Shown here piece after piece: positions 1 to 9,619 of a stretch of 32,216 nucleotides of DNA. Location of the stretch: NCBI GenBank assembly GCA_031282985.1, contig JAITCR010000071.1, forward strand, positions 1 to 32,216. The letters are read 5' to 3'. The first letter of the stretch is position 1; the number at the start of each line of letters is the position of its first letter. The notes under the pieces were generated by a model. The model was not told the DNA's origin. It saw only the letters and a list, made by a program, of their open reading frames with translations, and did no database searches. Origin of the DNA: Nitrososphaerota archaeon. Its GTDB lineage: Archaea; Thermoproteota; Bathyarchaeia; Bathyarchaeales; Bathycorpusculaceae. The translations under genes and the position numbers were made by a program.

Positions 1-240
1 TTATGCCATTTTTTACTATTTTTTCAGATAAACACTTTTTACATGTAACCATGGCAGGTAACCTTCTTACAAGGTTATCACAATCACCCTTATCTCTCTA
101 TTGGTGAAAACTCTCGAAAAGGGATTCGCTTTTCAAAATTAGAAGTCATGCACCACACCGTTATTGGTTTGATCATTAACTTTTGGTTCTTCAAAAGACA
201 ACTACCCTTTAACCTGCTTTAGGACACCACCAAATTATGG
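1..240 (+). mobile_element. 3' end of an IS1-family-like transposase (InsB-like C-terminus) and element terminus
   Basis: Frame reads ...FLQGYHNHPYLSIGENSRKGIRFSKLEVMHHTVIGLIINFWFFKRQLPFNLL* (stop ~220-222), resembling the IS1 transposase C-terminus (FSK...H..VIG..IN.W). Near-identical DNA (tttggttcttcaaaa.acaactaccctttnac) recurs at ~25765-25805. Confidence 0.7.
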
Positions 241-255
241 GTAAAGGTGGGAGGT

Positions 256-510
256 TTAAGGTTGGGTTAAGGATATAAGGAGTTGTGGGGTGGTTAGAGC
301 GATAAATAGGAGATCTTTGAGGTCGGCTCCACCATAAAAACCCGACCAAAACAAAACAACCCCCAAAACCACCGAAACAAAAACAGAAACCAAAACAACC
401 GAAAACTCAAGCAAACCAAACCCTACCGCTGCTATTGCCATCAGGCATCCTATGTAATAAGCAAAAAGCCACACCCGATTAGACACTTGACGCTCCTTAA
501 AATCATACAC
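256..510 (-). CDS. small hydrophobic (membrane) hypothetical protein
   Basis: 84 aa ORF with two hydrophobic stretches; no recognised family. Confidence 0.35.
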   Translation of the reverse strand: MYDFKERQVSNRVWLFAYYIGCLMAIAAVGFGLLEFSVVLVSVFVSVVLGVVLFWSGFYGGADLKDLLFIALTTPQLLISLTQP

Positions 511-602
511 ACGCGTAAGCTAAAACGCTTAAAGTAAAAACAAACGGCAACCACATCAACAACAACATACACATCACCACTAAACCACAGAGATTTTAAA
601 AA

Positions 603-1794
603 TCAAACCACAACACCATCATCATCAGCCTCATCAAGAAAGTCATGCAGATACCAAATTACCCGGTTTTGTTCATCTAATGTCTGCTTGGTACCTAGCT
701 GCATTCTTGAAATGGGGACTTTACCAAGGGCTACTGGAAGCTTCTCAATAGCTGAAGGCAATCCTATCATCTGAGATAACTCAAAAGTAGAAAGCACTAC
801 TGGGCGGCGTTTTTTAAAGGCTACAAATAACCAAACCGCTAAAACCACCGATAAAGCAGGTGGCACCAAATCTGCTGTAGAAATTGTAGTGATAAATTTT
901 AGAGGTTTAAACCATCCCAAAACTCCTACAATCAAAAGAAAATACAGCGGCACTGCCCACCAGAGGTTACATAGGACATTATTTCTTACTTGATGTCTTG
1001 AGGGCGTTTTAAGTTTGGGTGTTAAATATTGTTTTTTGGTTGTTTTAAAGGTTCTAAAATGATTCATAGCCGCTGGCAACACACTCTTAACTCCCATAGC
1101 ATTTCTTTGAGAAATGCTAAAGACATTGATTTGGCAGATGAAAAGGTTGCTTGCAAGTTTACGTTCAGCATTTCGCACGCATTCCTTTGTCCAAGAATCA
1201 ACCTTGACCTGAGCAGATTTTTTGGTTTTTGGATCTTTTAGGTTTACTCCAACAGCTTCACCTAAAAAGTCCACACCATAATCAAACAGAGCATTACCTA
1301 CCATAGGATTACGTGAGATTTTTGTACACAAACTTTTGCACACCCACTACAGCATTAGGATCCGCTATAGCGGTGATTTCAAGACACCCCTCCGCACCAG
1401 CAAAAGATGCAACCAACTCATCCACAAGATTAACCGGTAGTTCCTATTGAGCATTAACTATAGACAAAGCATAATATTTAGCGAGTTCTAAATCCAAACA
1501 AACGCCAAACATCTCCTTAACAGAAAAATCAACCGACACCACCTCCACATCCAAAAGCGCACAAATAACATTTGACACCTGCACCTTTATCTGCTCATCA
1601 CAAAACTGCAAATAAAACCGAACCAACACACGCCCAACAACACCCTTATCCTTAGAGTTCACAACAAGAAACCGAAACGGTTTAGCCACACGATACAACA
1701 CATCTAACACAGATGCAAAATTTGCAGACTACAACTTGGACGTAATAAGAGGCCTAACCTCAACCCAACAACCGCACGCTTTGCCAAAATCCAT
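603..1794 (-). pseudogene. degraded membrane protein gene of unknown family
   Basis: Reading from ATG at 1794: MDFGKACGCWVEVRPLITSKL[TAG]SANFASVLDVLYRV...ALSIVNAQ[TAG]ELPVNLVDELVASFAGAEGCLEITAIADPNAVVGV, then a frame change into ORF 603..1343 (CKSLCTKISRNPMVGNALFDYGV...). C-terminal part has TM segments. Confidence 0.5.
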
Positions 1795-1906
1795 CCTACA
1801 TCAACCTCTAACAAAACCTTAACATTAAAAGAAAAAACAAAAAACAGCCAACCAACGCACTAACAAACACTCAATTATTATAGGTGCGCGAGGATGTCTT
1901 TACAGA

Positions 1907-2788
1907 ATGGAGTGTGCGGCGTTGCATTATGCAGATTATAAAACCATACTCTCGCCTCAAAATGGCATAAATCTTTATCGCGGTTGCACACATGGGTGCA
2001 TCTACTGTGACAGCCGAAGCATCTGCTATCAAATGAACCATGACTTTGAAGATATAGAAGTCAAACGCAACGCCCCGTTAATTTTAGAAACACAACTACG
2101 TAAAAAAAGAAAAACCTGCATGATTAGCACAGGGTCGATGTGTGATTCATATATCCCTCTTGAAAATGAATTGCAATTTACTCGCCAATGTCTTTTGTTG
2201 ATTGAAAAATACGGTTTTGGGTTAGCGATACAAACTAAATCGGATCGTATTTTGCGAGACATAGACATACTGAAAAGAATTAACGCAAAAACCAAATGTG
2301 TGGTGCAATTCACTCTAACCACTTATGATGAGAAGTTATGCCGAAAAATTGAGCCAAATGTATCCACAACTTTGGAGCGTTTTCATACACTGAAAACTAT
2401 GCGAGATGCTGGAATTCCTACCGTTGTGTTGCTTGGTCCAATTCTACCATTTATTAACGATACAGAAGAAAATCTTCAGTGGTTACTTGATTATTGTGTA
2501 AAGGCAATGGTTAGGGGTATTCTTTGTTTTGGTTTTGGCGTGACTTTGCGAGCGGGGAATCGTGAATATTTTTATGCTAAACTAGACGAGCAGTTTCCCA
2601 GCTTAAAACAGAAATATGTTCAACAATTCGGCAACGCGTACATATGTAACAGTTCAAATAGTGATCACCTGAGGGATATTTTTCAATCAAAATGCGCGCA
2701 ACAGAACATTTTGTGTAAGCCAGAGGATGTATTTGCCTATTTGCGAAAGTTTGAACCTAAAGATCGACAAACATCGCTGTTTAGTTAG
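1907..2788 (+). CDS. radical SAM protein, SplB/Rv2578c-like
   Basis: 293 aa with CTHGCIYCD (CxxxCxxC radical-SAM motif) near the N-terminus, in the NLYRGCTHGCIYCDSR context typical of SPL-like radical SAM proteins. Confidence 0.85.
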   Translation: MECAALHYADYKTILSPQNGINLYRGCTHGCIYCDSRSICYQMNHDFEDIEVKRNAPLILETQLRKKRKTCMISTGSMCDSYIPLENELQFTRQCLLLIEKYGFGLAIQTKSDRILRDIDILKRINAKTKCVVQFTLTTYDEKLCRKIEPNVSTTLERFHTLKTMRDAGIPTVVLLGPILPFINDTEENLQWLLDYCVKAMVRGILCFGFGVTLRAGNREYFYAKLDEQFPSLKQKYVQQFGNAYICNSSNSDHLRDIFQSKCAQQNILCKPEDVFAYLRKFEPKDRQTSLFS

Positions 2789-2875
2789 AAACCAATGAAA
2801 ATCAAAAATGGTGAAAACAATGTAGTGGTTGATGGTAAAAAAGAAAAGATAAATCGGGTTAATTTTTGAACATGT

Positions 2876-3097
2876 CTATTTGTCCACAAGTTTTTTGGCA
2901 GCAATCTCGATATCTTCGGATTTGATGGTTTTTCTGCCAGCGTGCATTGCAAAATCTAAGGCGTCTTTAGCAACTTTTATACCTATTTCTTGAAGGGCTT
3001 CTGCGAGTTCTTTGGCGGCTGCTTCACTTACACGCTCTGCGCCTGACTTCTTGCAGATTCTATGCATGGCCGCTATAGCTATTTCTATTTCAGTCAT
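2876..3097 (-). CDS. archaeal histone
   Basis: 73 aa histone fold: AERVSEAAAKELAEALQEIGIKVAKDALDFAMHAGRKTIKSEDIEIAAKKL. Confidence 0.93.
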   Translation of the reverse strand: MTEIEIAIAAMHRICKKSGAERVSEAAAKELAEALQEIGIKVAKDALDFAMHAGRKTIKSEDIEIAAKKLVDK

Positions 3098-3304
3098 AAC
3101 GTCAACTCTACTGCTACTTTTTCTAATTAAAGCAACATTTAACTCTTATAGAATAATGTCGTAAATATTTAAACATTCTATGTCATGTATGTAATTCTAA
3201 ATGATTCAAAAATTTAAAGAAAATATACCTGCATTTCATGTATACACTAACAAATATTCACCCAGTCACAAACACTAATTACAACACCGGTCTATTGTGT
3301 AAAC

Positions 3305-3946
3305 TTGGCAAAAAAAGAAACAAGGAAAAATGGCGTAATGAATAAGAACGAAAAGTATTCAATCAAAAAATATGACTCGATTGCCGACAAGTATGACCAA
3401 ACTGCTGATGGCAGATTCACTGCAAAATTCAAAGAGGAACTGCTCAATATATGTGCAGCAGTAAATGGGAACACGGTTCTTGATGTAGGTTGTGGCAATG
3501 GCGGTCTCATATATGAAATTAGTTGTAAAGCCAAAATCCAAGCCTACGGAATTGACCTATCACCCAACATGATTAAAGAATGCCAGAAAAAATACAAAGA
3601 TATCACTTTTAAGGTTTCAAGCGGAGAGAAACTAGATTTTGACGACAACAGTTTTGATATCCTGACGATGTGTTGTGTTCTGCACCATTTGCATAATGCA
3701 GATAATTTTGTAAAAGAAGCAAAACGAATATTGAAGCAAGATGGTTTTTTGGTTATAGGTGAGCCGTGGTTTCCATGGGGAATACGACAATTAACTGACT
3801 GGATCGTTTCGCCCCTGATAAGGGCAGGGGATAATAAAATATTTAGCCATCAAAGATTGCAACAGTTGGTAGTAAGTAACGGTTTTGAGATCGTAAAGTT
3901 TTACAAGAAGGACTTTAAACAAATTATAAAAGCAAGAAAAAACTAA
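3305..3946 (+). CDS. class I SAM-dependent methyltransferase (Methyltransf_11/UbiE-like)
   Basis: VLDVGCGNGGL motif I, FDILTMCCVLHHL, GFLVIGEPWFP; start may be internal ATG 3338. Confidence 0.85.
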   Translation: MAKKETRKNGVMNKNEKYSIKKYDSIADKYDQTADGRFTAKFKEELLNICAAVNGNTVLDVGCGNGGLIYEISCKAKIQAYGIDLSPNMIKECQKKYKDITFKVSSGEKLDFDDNSFDILTMCCVLHHLHNADNFVKEAKRILKQDGFLVIGEPWFPWGIRQLTDWIVSPLIRAGDNKIFSHQRLQQLVVSNGFEIVKFYKKDFKQIIKARKN

Positions 3947-3991
3947 CTCGTTCAATAAAGAAAAATACACAAAAGAGTTGCTACCAAGAAA

Positions 3992-4673
3992 ATGATTTAC
4001 CAAAACATTTGTGAAGGGACCTTTCTTTCTCGTTCTAACCGTTTTGTTGCTAAAATCAACATGGATGGCACAGTTGTTGTTGCTCATGTGAAAAATACTG
4101 GGCGGTGTAAAGAGTTGCTCATTTCTGGAGAAGGTGATTTTACAAAAAGCCAATTGTTCTGAGCGGAAAACGGGGTACGATTTGATTGCCGTTTGGAAAA
4201 ACGGGCGACTTATTAACATGGACAGTCAAGCGCCTAATAAAGTGTTTTCAGAGTATCTGCAATCTGGGCGGTGCATAGAGGACATTACACTTATCAAATC
4301 AGAAGCAATACATGGCAACTCACGCTTTGACTTCTATGTAGAAGCTGGTATGCAGAAAATTTTCATTGAGGTAAAAGGGGTTACTTTAGAAAAAGACAAC
4401 GTGGTTTTGTTTCCTGATGCGCCAACTGAGCGTGGGGTAAAACATCTAAACGAGCTAGCTATGTGTATAGGGGAAGGTTATGAGGCAATGGTTGTTTTTG
4501 TGATCCAAATGAGCAATGTACGCTATTTTACGCCTAACAACAAAACACACCCTGCATTTGGAGAAGCGTTAATTGCTGCCGAAAAAGCAGGCGTAAAAAT
4601 TATCGCACTATATTGTGTGGTTACTGAAAACAGCTTAACCATAGGCAACTCTGTACCAGTCAAACTCACATAA
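3992..4673 (+). pseudogene. sfsA: SfsA family protein (sugar fermentation stimulation), split by a single frameshift
   Basis: ATG 3992 gives MIYQNICEGTFLSRSNRFVAKINMDGTVVVAHVKNTGRCKELLISGE; after one extra base near 4131-4133 the frame continues VILQKANCSERKTGYDLIAVWKNGRLINMDSQAPNK... (ORF 4134..4673). VKNTGRCKELL and NMDSQAPN are SfsA signatures. Confidence 0.85.
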
Positions 4674-4733
4674 CCAAAAATACACCTATCGGAAGTGTAT
4701 AGCCATTTTTTTTAAATTGCCTTTTAATGTTTT

Positions 4734-5601
4734 AGAGCCTGTTTAATATCTTTTAAGAACATGTATGTTGTATAATAGATGACGGCATTTCTAAAGGTTA
4801 GATGGAATACATGAGGGCAACTTACCCCAGCGATATAACACGCAAACAATTCGAAATAATACGACCTACCCTTGAAACAGCACACAAAACAACACATCCA
4901 CGTACCATAGATCTCTACGACATTTTCTGTGCCGCACTCTACCAAAAACGAGAAGACTACCACTGACATTCACTACCCATGATTTTCCCAAATGACAAAT
5001 CTGCTACTACCCCTACAACGTTTGGAGAACAACTGAGGAAAACAAAGAAGGGTCTTTGATTGTGTTTTACGCGAATTAGTTGAGAACGAGCGTGTCATTA
5101 ATGTCCAAGATCAACAGACAAGTATGATTATTGCGGATTCTAGAAGTGTTAAAAATGCTGACACTACTGAGCAGAAAGGGTTTGATACGGGAAAAAACGT
5201 TCGGCATTAAACTGCATGTCGGGGTGGATATGTTAGGTTTGTCGCAGGTAATGTTTGTCAGTACGGCTAATGTAACTGATTGTGAGGGTGCAGTAATAAT
5301 GATTGGTTATGCTGTGCTGATTTGTCGAAGTGTCAAACTGTTTTGGCGAATGGGAGTTATATGGGGGAAAGTTTTTTCAAGGGTATTAGAAAGTTGATAG
5401 AGGTGGCTGTTGAGGTTGTTGAGCGTAGTGTGTTACATAAATTTGGTTCTTTCTAAGTGTTGGGTTGTTGAGTGTTCGTTTGGTTGGCTTGAAGATTATC
5501 GTTTGTTGTGGAAAAATTGTGAACAGAAAATCTCCAGCACTTTACAAGCCACAAAATTAGCATTCATTTCGTTGTTATTACGGAGATATTAAACAGGCTC
5601 T
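4734..5601 (+). mobile_element. IS5-family-like insertion sequence, transposase decayed
   Basis: Perfect 18-bp terminal inverted repeats: agagcctgtttaatatct (4734-4751) and agatattaaacaggctct (5584-5601). Interior translates in broken frames: MEYMRATYPSDITRKQFEIIRPTL..., IIADSRSVKNADTTEQKGFDTGKN.., GIKLHVGVDMLGLSQVMFVSTANVTDCEGA, CSFGWLEDYRLLW. Confidence 0.9.
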
Positions 5602-5644
5602 AATGGAAAAACGCAAAATATCAGTTAAATTAAAAAAGGAAATG

Positions 5645-6508
5645 TTATGCTTTTGGTGTAGCTTTTTCGACTGCACTGTTTAAGCTTGACATTTCTGCAT
5701 TTGCTTTACGGATGATGTCCCCGATTGTTTCTTTTGTGGGTACTACTGCACCAACGGATAGTGCTATTGCTTTTTGGTGTGCTCTTTGCAGTAATGGTTT
5801 AATTGTGTCTTTGGTCGTGTAGGCGATTTCAAGTGCTAATGCTAATGCTTCTTGGTTGCTTGTTTCAACGCTTCGCCTTGTAGCTGCAACATCAACATGT
5901 AGTTGGTTGCCGGTTATTATCAAGCCGTTGTCATAAACTGCACGCATGGATATGCCTAATTCTACGGCTTTTATGCCGAGTTTTGATAGGACACTTGCAA
6001 GACGGTCGTTTATGGGTTCACCTCTACGAACAACGAGTGTGTCTTTGCTTACCCACACGCTACCATTTTCTATTCTTGTCGGTAAGCCTACAGCATTGAG
6101 TTGACTGATAACTGGTCCAGGCGATTGCCCTGTGTTGCTTACGGGAATAACTACATCCATTGCAGCTATGTCACCTGCTTTGGCGAAGGTTTTTACTTTG
6201 CCTTTTTCGAGTAGAATTGCTAATTTGAAAGGGTTTAATGTAGTGAACATGAAAACGTTTTGGCCTTCAAGATATTCTTTGAGCTGTGTTAAGTCGTCTT
6301 TTTTCAGTTCTTCAAGGGCAAGTTTTACCAGTGTGTTTTTTAGAACTTTGAAGGTAACTTGGCCTTTCATGCTTCTTTTGAGTTCTTGTAGTTGTGAAGC
6401 TCGGACTTTTTGTAGACTGGCGATGCCGATTGACTTACAGTCTTTTAGCACATCGACTATGTCTTCTACTTCAGATGTTTTTTGTTGTAACACGTGTTGT
6501 GACGGCAT
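5645..6508 (-). CDS. rpl10: 50S ribosomal protein L10 (archaeal P0)
   Basis: 287 aa; position after L11-L1 and P0-like sequence (SIGIASLQKVRASQLQELKRSMKGQVTFKVLKNTLVKLAL). Confidence 0.9.
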   Translation of the reverse strand: MPSQHVLQQKTSEVEDIVDVLKDCKSIGIASLQKVRASQLQELKRSMKGQVTFKVLKNTLVKLALEELKKDDLTQLKEYLEGQNVFMFTTLNPFKLAILLEKGKVKTFAKAGDIAAMDVVIPVSNTGQSPGPVISQLNAVGLPTRIENGSVWVSKDTLVVRRGEPINDRLASVLSKLGIKAVELGISMRAVYDNGLIITGNQLHVDVAATRRSVETSNQEALALALEIAYTTKDTIKPLLQRAHQKAIALSVGAVVPTKETIGDIIRKANAEMSSLNSAVEKATPKA

Positions 6509-6522
6509 GTTTATTTCCTCAG

Positions 6523-7173
6523 TTATGGTTTAATTTTGACAGTTTCGCCCATGGATGTTTTAATGAACATGAACTTTACGTTTTTAAGTCCACGTTTCAA
6601 TTTTGTATCCAAGACACGAAGGATCGTTTGAGCGTTTTCAACAAGGTCTTCGTCACTCATTTGTTCAGTTCCAAATGGAACTTGAATGACTGGTTGAGCA
6701 CGCATACGAACAACAACCGTTTTACGGTTCTTTGTAAGAATAGTGTTAACATCAGCATTTGGTGGAACTGGAATGGGCATTTTGCCTCTTGGACCTAAAA
6801 CTGGACCAAGAACCCTACCAACCAAAGGCATCAAAGGTGCTTCAACAACAAATATGTCATAATTTGCCGCTAACTTGCGCAATTCCTTCTTGTTACCTGT
6901 TAACTCTTCAAGGTTAGCTTTTTCTAAAACGAAATCAGCTTGAGCATTGCGTGCTTTGAGCGCAAACTCACCAGAAGCAACAATGCAGACCTTGTTTGGC
7001 TTGCCAGTTGGCTTTGGAAGCTCTACTACTTCTTGAATTTTACCTTCTGGAGCTTTCATGTCAATTTCTTGAATGTCTAGTATCATATCTATGGTCTGGT
7101 TGAATTTTTTGCCGCCAGACCGCGTTTTTGCCTGCTTTATTGCTTCTAATATGGTCTTGTTATCTAATGGCAT
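6523..7173 (-). CDS. rpl1: 50S ribosomal protein L1
   Basis: Archaeal L1 features: PLMPLVGRVLGPVLGPRGKMPIPVPPNAD. Start likely MPLDNK (7173) rather than the longer ORF start 7191. Confidence 0.95.
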   Translation of the reverse strand: MPLDNKTILEAIKQAKTRSGGKKFNQTIDMILDIQEIDMKAPEGKIQEVVELPKPTGKPNKVCIVASGEFALKARNAQADFVLEKANLEELTGNKKELRKLAANYDIFVVEAPLMPLVGRVLGPVLGPRGKMPIPVPPNADVNTILTKNRKTVVVRMRAQPVIQVPFGTEQMSDEDLVENAQTILRVLDTKLKRGLKNVKFMFIKTSMGETVKIKP

Positions 7174-7231
7174 TTTTAAGCCTCGAATCAATGAGGGATT
7201 GGAACCCGGTTATAAAAATATTCGCCTAACA

Positions 7232-7720
7232 TTATTGGTTACCGAATAACTGTTCATATGTACCAGCATCAATGTCCTTCTGTACATCACGCGGATCTTT
7301 GCCTTCAACGGTTACACCTATACTAACACAAGTACCAAGTAACTCTTTAGTAGCATCTTTAGTAGTTGTTGCTAACAATTGTGGAGCCTTAATTTTTGCA
7401 ATACGCACCACTTGATCTATAGATAGGTCACCAACTTTAACACTATTTGGTGTGCCTGAACCTTTCTCAATTTTTAATTCAGCAACAATTAAAGCAGATG
7501 CTGTTGGAGTACCAACAGATACTTCAAAGGTTTTATCTTCAGTATCAACACTAACCTTCACTGGAACCTTCATTCCAGCATACTCTTTTGTGACCTCATT
7601 AATTTTATTTACAACAGCCACAATGTTGACACCTAATGGACCAAGAGCTGGACCCAGTGGAGGACCTGCATTTGCTTGACCACCGCTGACAATTAATTCT
7701 ACAACTTTTTTATCTACCAT
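7232..7720 (-). CDS. rpl11: 50S ribosomal protein L11
   Basis: GGQANAGPPLGPALGPLGVNIVAVVNKINEVT hallmark. Confidence 0.97.
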   Translation of the reverse strand: MVDKKVVELIVSGGQANAGPPLGPALGPLGVNIVAVVNKINEVTKEYAGMKVPVKVSVDTEDKTFEVSVGTPTASALIVAELKIEKGSGTPNSVKVGDLSIDQVVRIAKIKAPQLLATTTKDATKELLGTCVSIGVTVEGKDPRDVQKDIDAGTYEQLFGNQ

Positions 7721-7731
7721 TTTGTTTCACC

Positions 7732-8208
7732 TTATATTTTCGCTTTTTCTACAAGTTTTACATAATCTGAATGTACCGTAATTGGCAAAGTAAACGTAGC
7801 CTCAAGAAGTTCAAGAGTAACTTCGCCCTTTGACTTATCAAGTCTAGTAATCTTTGCACGCATACCCTTAAATGGACCACCAGTAATTTCCACAACATCA
7901 TCCTCACCAAGATCCTCCATAACAGGTTTACGTACAATATAACGCTCAACTTCAACAAAACTAACTAACCCAGAAATACGAGAACGAACATGCCTAACAC
8001 CGGTAATAGCTTCTTCTACAAAATGGGGACCATCGGCTTCAATGAACACATATCCTTTTAAAGTGTCAGGTATTAGAAGAGCCTTTAAAGGAATTTGGGT
8101 CATTTCAACTTTTGCAGTGATTAACCTTGCAACATTACGCTCTTGCCCAGTGGTTGTTTTCACAACAAAAATTTTGGCAGGCTGCTGGTCATCTTTAGTC
8201 TGCATCAA
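7732..8208 (-). CDS. spt5: transcription elongation factor Spt5 (NusG-like)
   Basis: NGN domain (FVVKTTTGQERNVA...GYVFIEADGPHFVEEAITGVRHVR) plus KOW (VVEITGGPFKGMRAKI). Confidence 0.95.
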   Translation of the reverse strand: MMQTKDDQQPAKIFVVKTTTGQERNVARLITAKVEMTQIPLKALLIPDTLKGYVFIEADGPHFVEEAITGVRHVRSRISGLVSFVEVERYIVRKPVMEDLGEDDVVEITGGPFKGMRAKITRLDKSKGEVTLELLEATFTLPITVHSDYVKLVEKAKI

Positions 8209-8228
8209 AAAGTCTCCTCAATTATTAT

Positions 8229-8480
8229 TTAGACTCCACCTAAAACAAACGAAATATAACCAATTGCAGAACCAATTAAACCCACCACATTTGCTATGGT
8301 TAAAACGACTAAACTATTGGTAAGGAATGAACCAATAAGTTTGATTGCAAAACCGACTAGACCTACCACACCGATACCTAAGACACTAATTTTTATTGAA
8401 AGCCAAAGCTCTTCACGTCCAGGTTTCACTGCTAATTTCAAAGTTCTCGCGCATTGTGATAGGAATGACTTTATGCCCAT
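8229..8480 (-). CDS. secE: protein translocase subunit SecE/Sss1
   Basis: Short protein with KPGREELWLSIKIS preceding TM, directly upstream of spt5, the canonical archaeal position. Confidence 0.8.
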   Translation of the reverse strand: MGIKSFLSQCARTLKLAVKPGREELWLSIKISVLGIGVVGLVGFAIKLIGSFLTNSLVVLTIANVVGLIGSAIGYISFVLGGV

Positions 8481-8587
8481 ATTTACCGCACACTCATGAT
8501 TTCTTTTTGAAATAATAAATGTTACTATAGTTTTTAAGAGATGGAAACCTTAACAGCACATACATTATTAAACTTTCAGGTTTAAAG

Positions 8588-9418
8588 TTAAATTTTGCGG
8601 TAAACAAGACCAGCGGCATCTAAAGCTGCTATTAAATCGGGTTTATCCTCGCTTTTTATACCTCTCCAATCCAGTAACACTTCAGAAATTTGCTCTAAAC
8701 TGCGTTCAACACAATGTTTAAGCACAGTAACATCCACGTTAGCAACAGCATATTTTGGAATCATATGACCAAAAATTGCTTCACCACTAAGAGCCATTTG
8801 AGTGAAATTTTTATTATAATGAGTTCCACCTATACCGATAACAGCTCTTTGAGTTGGTTTAGACTCAAAAGTGTCTATTGTAGAAATTACAGCACAAGCC
8901 ACAGCATAAGCTGCTTTAGAGTCAGTCCACTGAGACATAGAACTTCCAAGTTCAACAAACATCGTCGGCACATTTAATGATGGTCCATGGTGAGTAACCT
9001 CAAAAGACACTTCATAATCCATCAACTCAAGTTTTTGTTGAAAAAAAGTAAGCATTTTCAAGGTGTAGCTCATCACAGTAGCTGGAGAAACAGAAACCAT
9101 ACGGGACAAACCGCCAAAGTCCGCATTTGCAAAGTTTCCTGTAGGATGCACAGTCAATGTTGGTGTACCACTTTGGCTGCTGTGTCTTGATATAAAAATT
9201 ATTAGTTCTGCATCTGGAAAGTTTTCAGGAAGATTTTGAGCGTATACGGATTCTTCGTTTAGTCTAATGAGAGTAACTGATTTTTGGTTGAAACATGCAG
9301 TGTAAATGGGGTTATCTTGGAATTTTTCATGGATTTTTTGGAACTGGTAATGTTGTAGAATTTGATTAGCGATGCACAAGCTTGCTGTGTCTTTGTTTGA
9401 GGAAACTAGCAAAATCAT
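8588..9418 (-). CDS. dtdA: archaeal D-aminoacyl-tRNA deacylase DtdA
   Basis: VTHHGPSLNVPTMFVELGSS, FGGLSRMVSVSPATVMSYTLKML, GIGGTHYN. Start probably MILLVSSNKD (9418); ORF extends to 9472. Confidence 0.92.
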   Translation of the reverse strand: MILLVSSNKDTASLCIANQILQHYQFQKIHEKFQDNPIYTACFNQKSVTLIRLNEESVYAQNLPENFPDAELIIFISRHSSQSGTPTLTVHPTGNFANADFGGLSRMVSVSPATVMSYTLKMLTFFQQKLELMDYEVSFEVTHHGPSLNVPTMFVELGSSMSQWTDSKAAYAVACAVISTIDTFESKPTQRAVIGIGGTHYNKNFTQMALSGEAIFGHMIPKYAVANVDVTVLKHCVERSLEQISEVLLDWRGIKSEDKPDLIAALDAAGLVYRKI

Positions 9419-9619
9419 ATGATCATTTTTTAGTACATGTTTTTGTTGAAAAAGGTTTCCACAACTAAACAATATTTGTAATGGTTAACATAAACAAGTA
9501 TAGTTATTAAAAAACGTTGAAACAGTTTTAATAATTTTGGAATAATATTAAGGATGATATTGCATAAACCTTATAATTGCTAGATGATTACGCAGTATCT
9601 GATTGTAGAAGGTGGAAGG

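Noticed and set aside
4724-4969. 81 aa minus-strand ORF inside the IS5-like element
   Set aside because: Antisense to the transposase N-terminus and spans the terminal IR.
7190-7212. T-arm-like GGGTTCCAATCCC between L11 and L1 (minus strand)
   Set aside because: T-loop consensus imperfect and no acceptor, anticodon or D-arm nearby; chance similarity.
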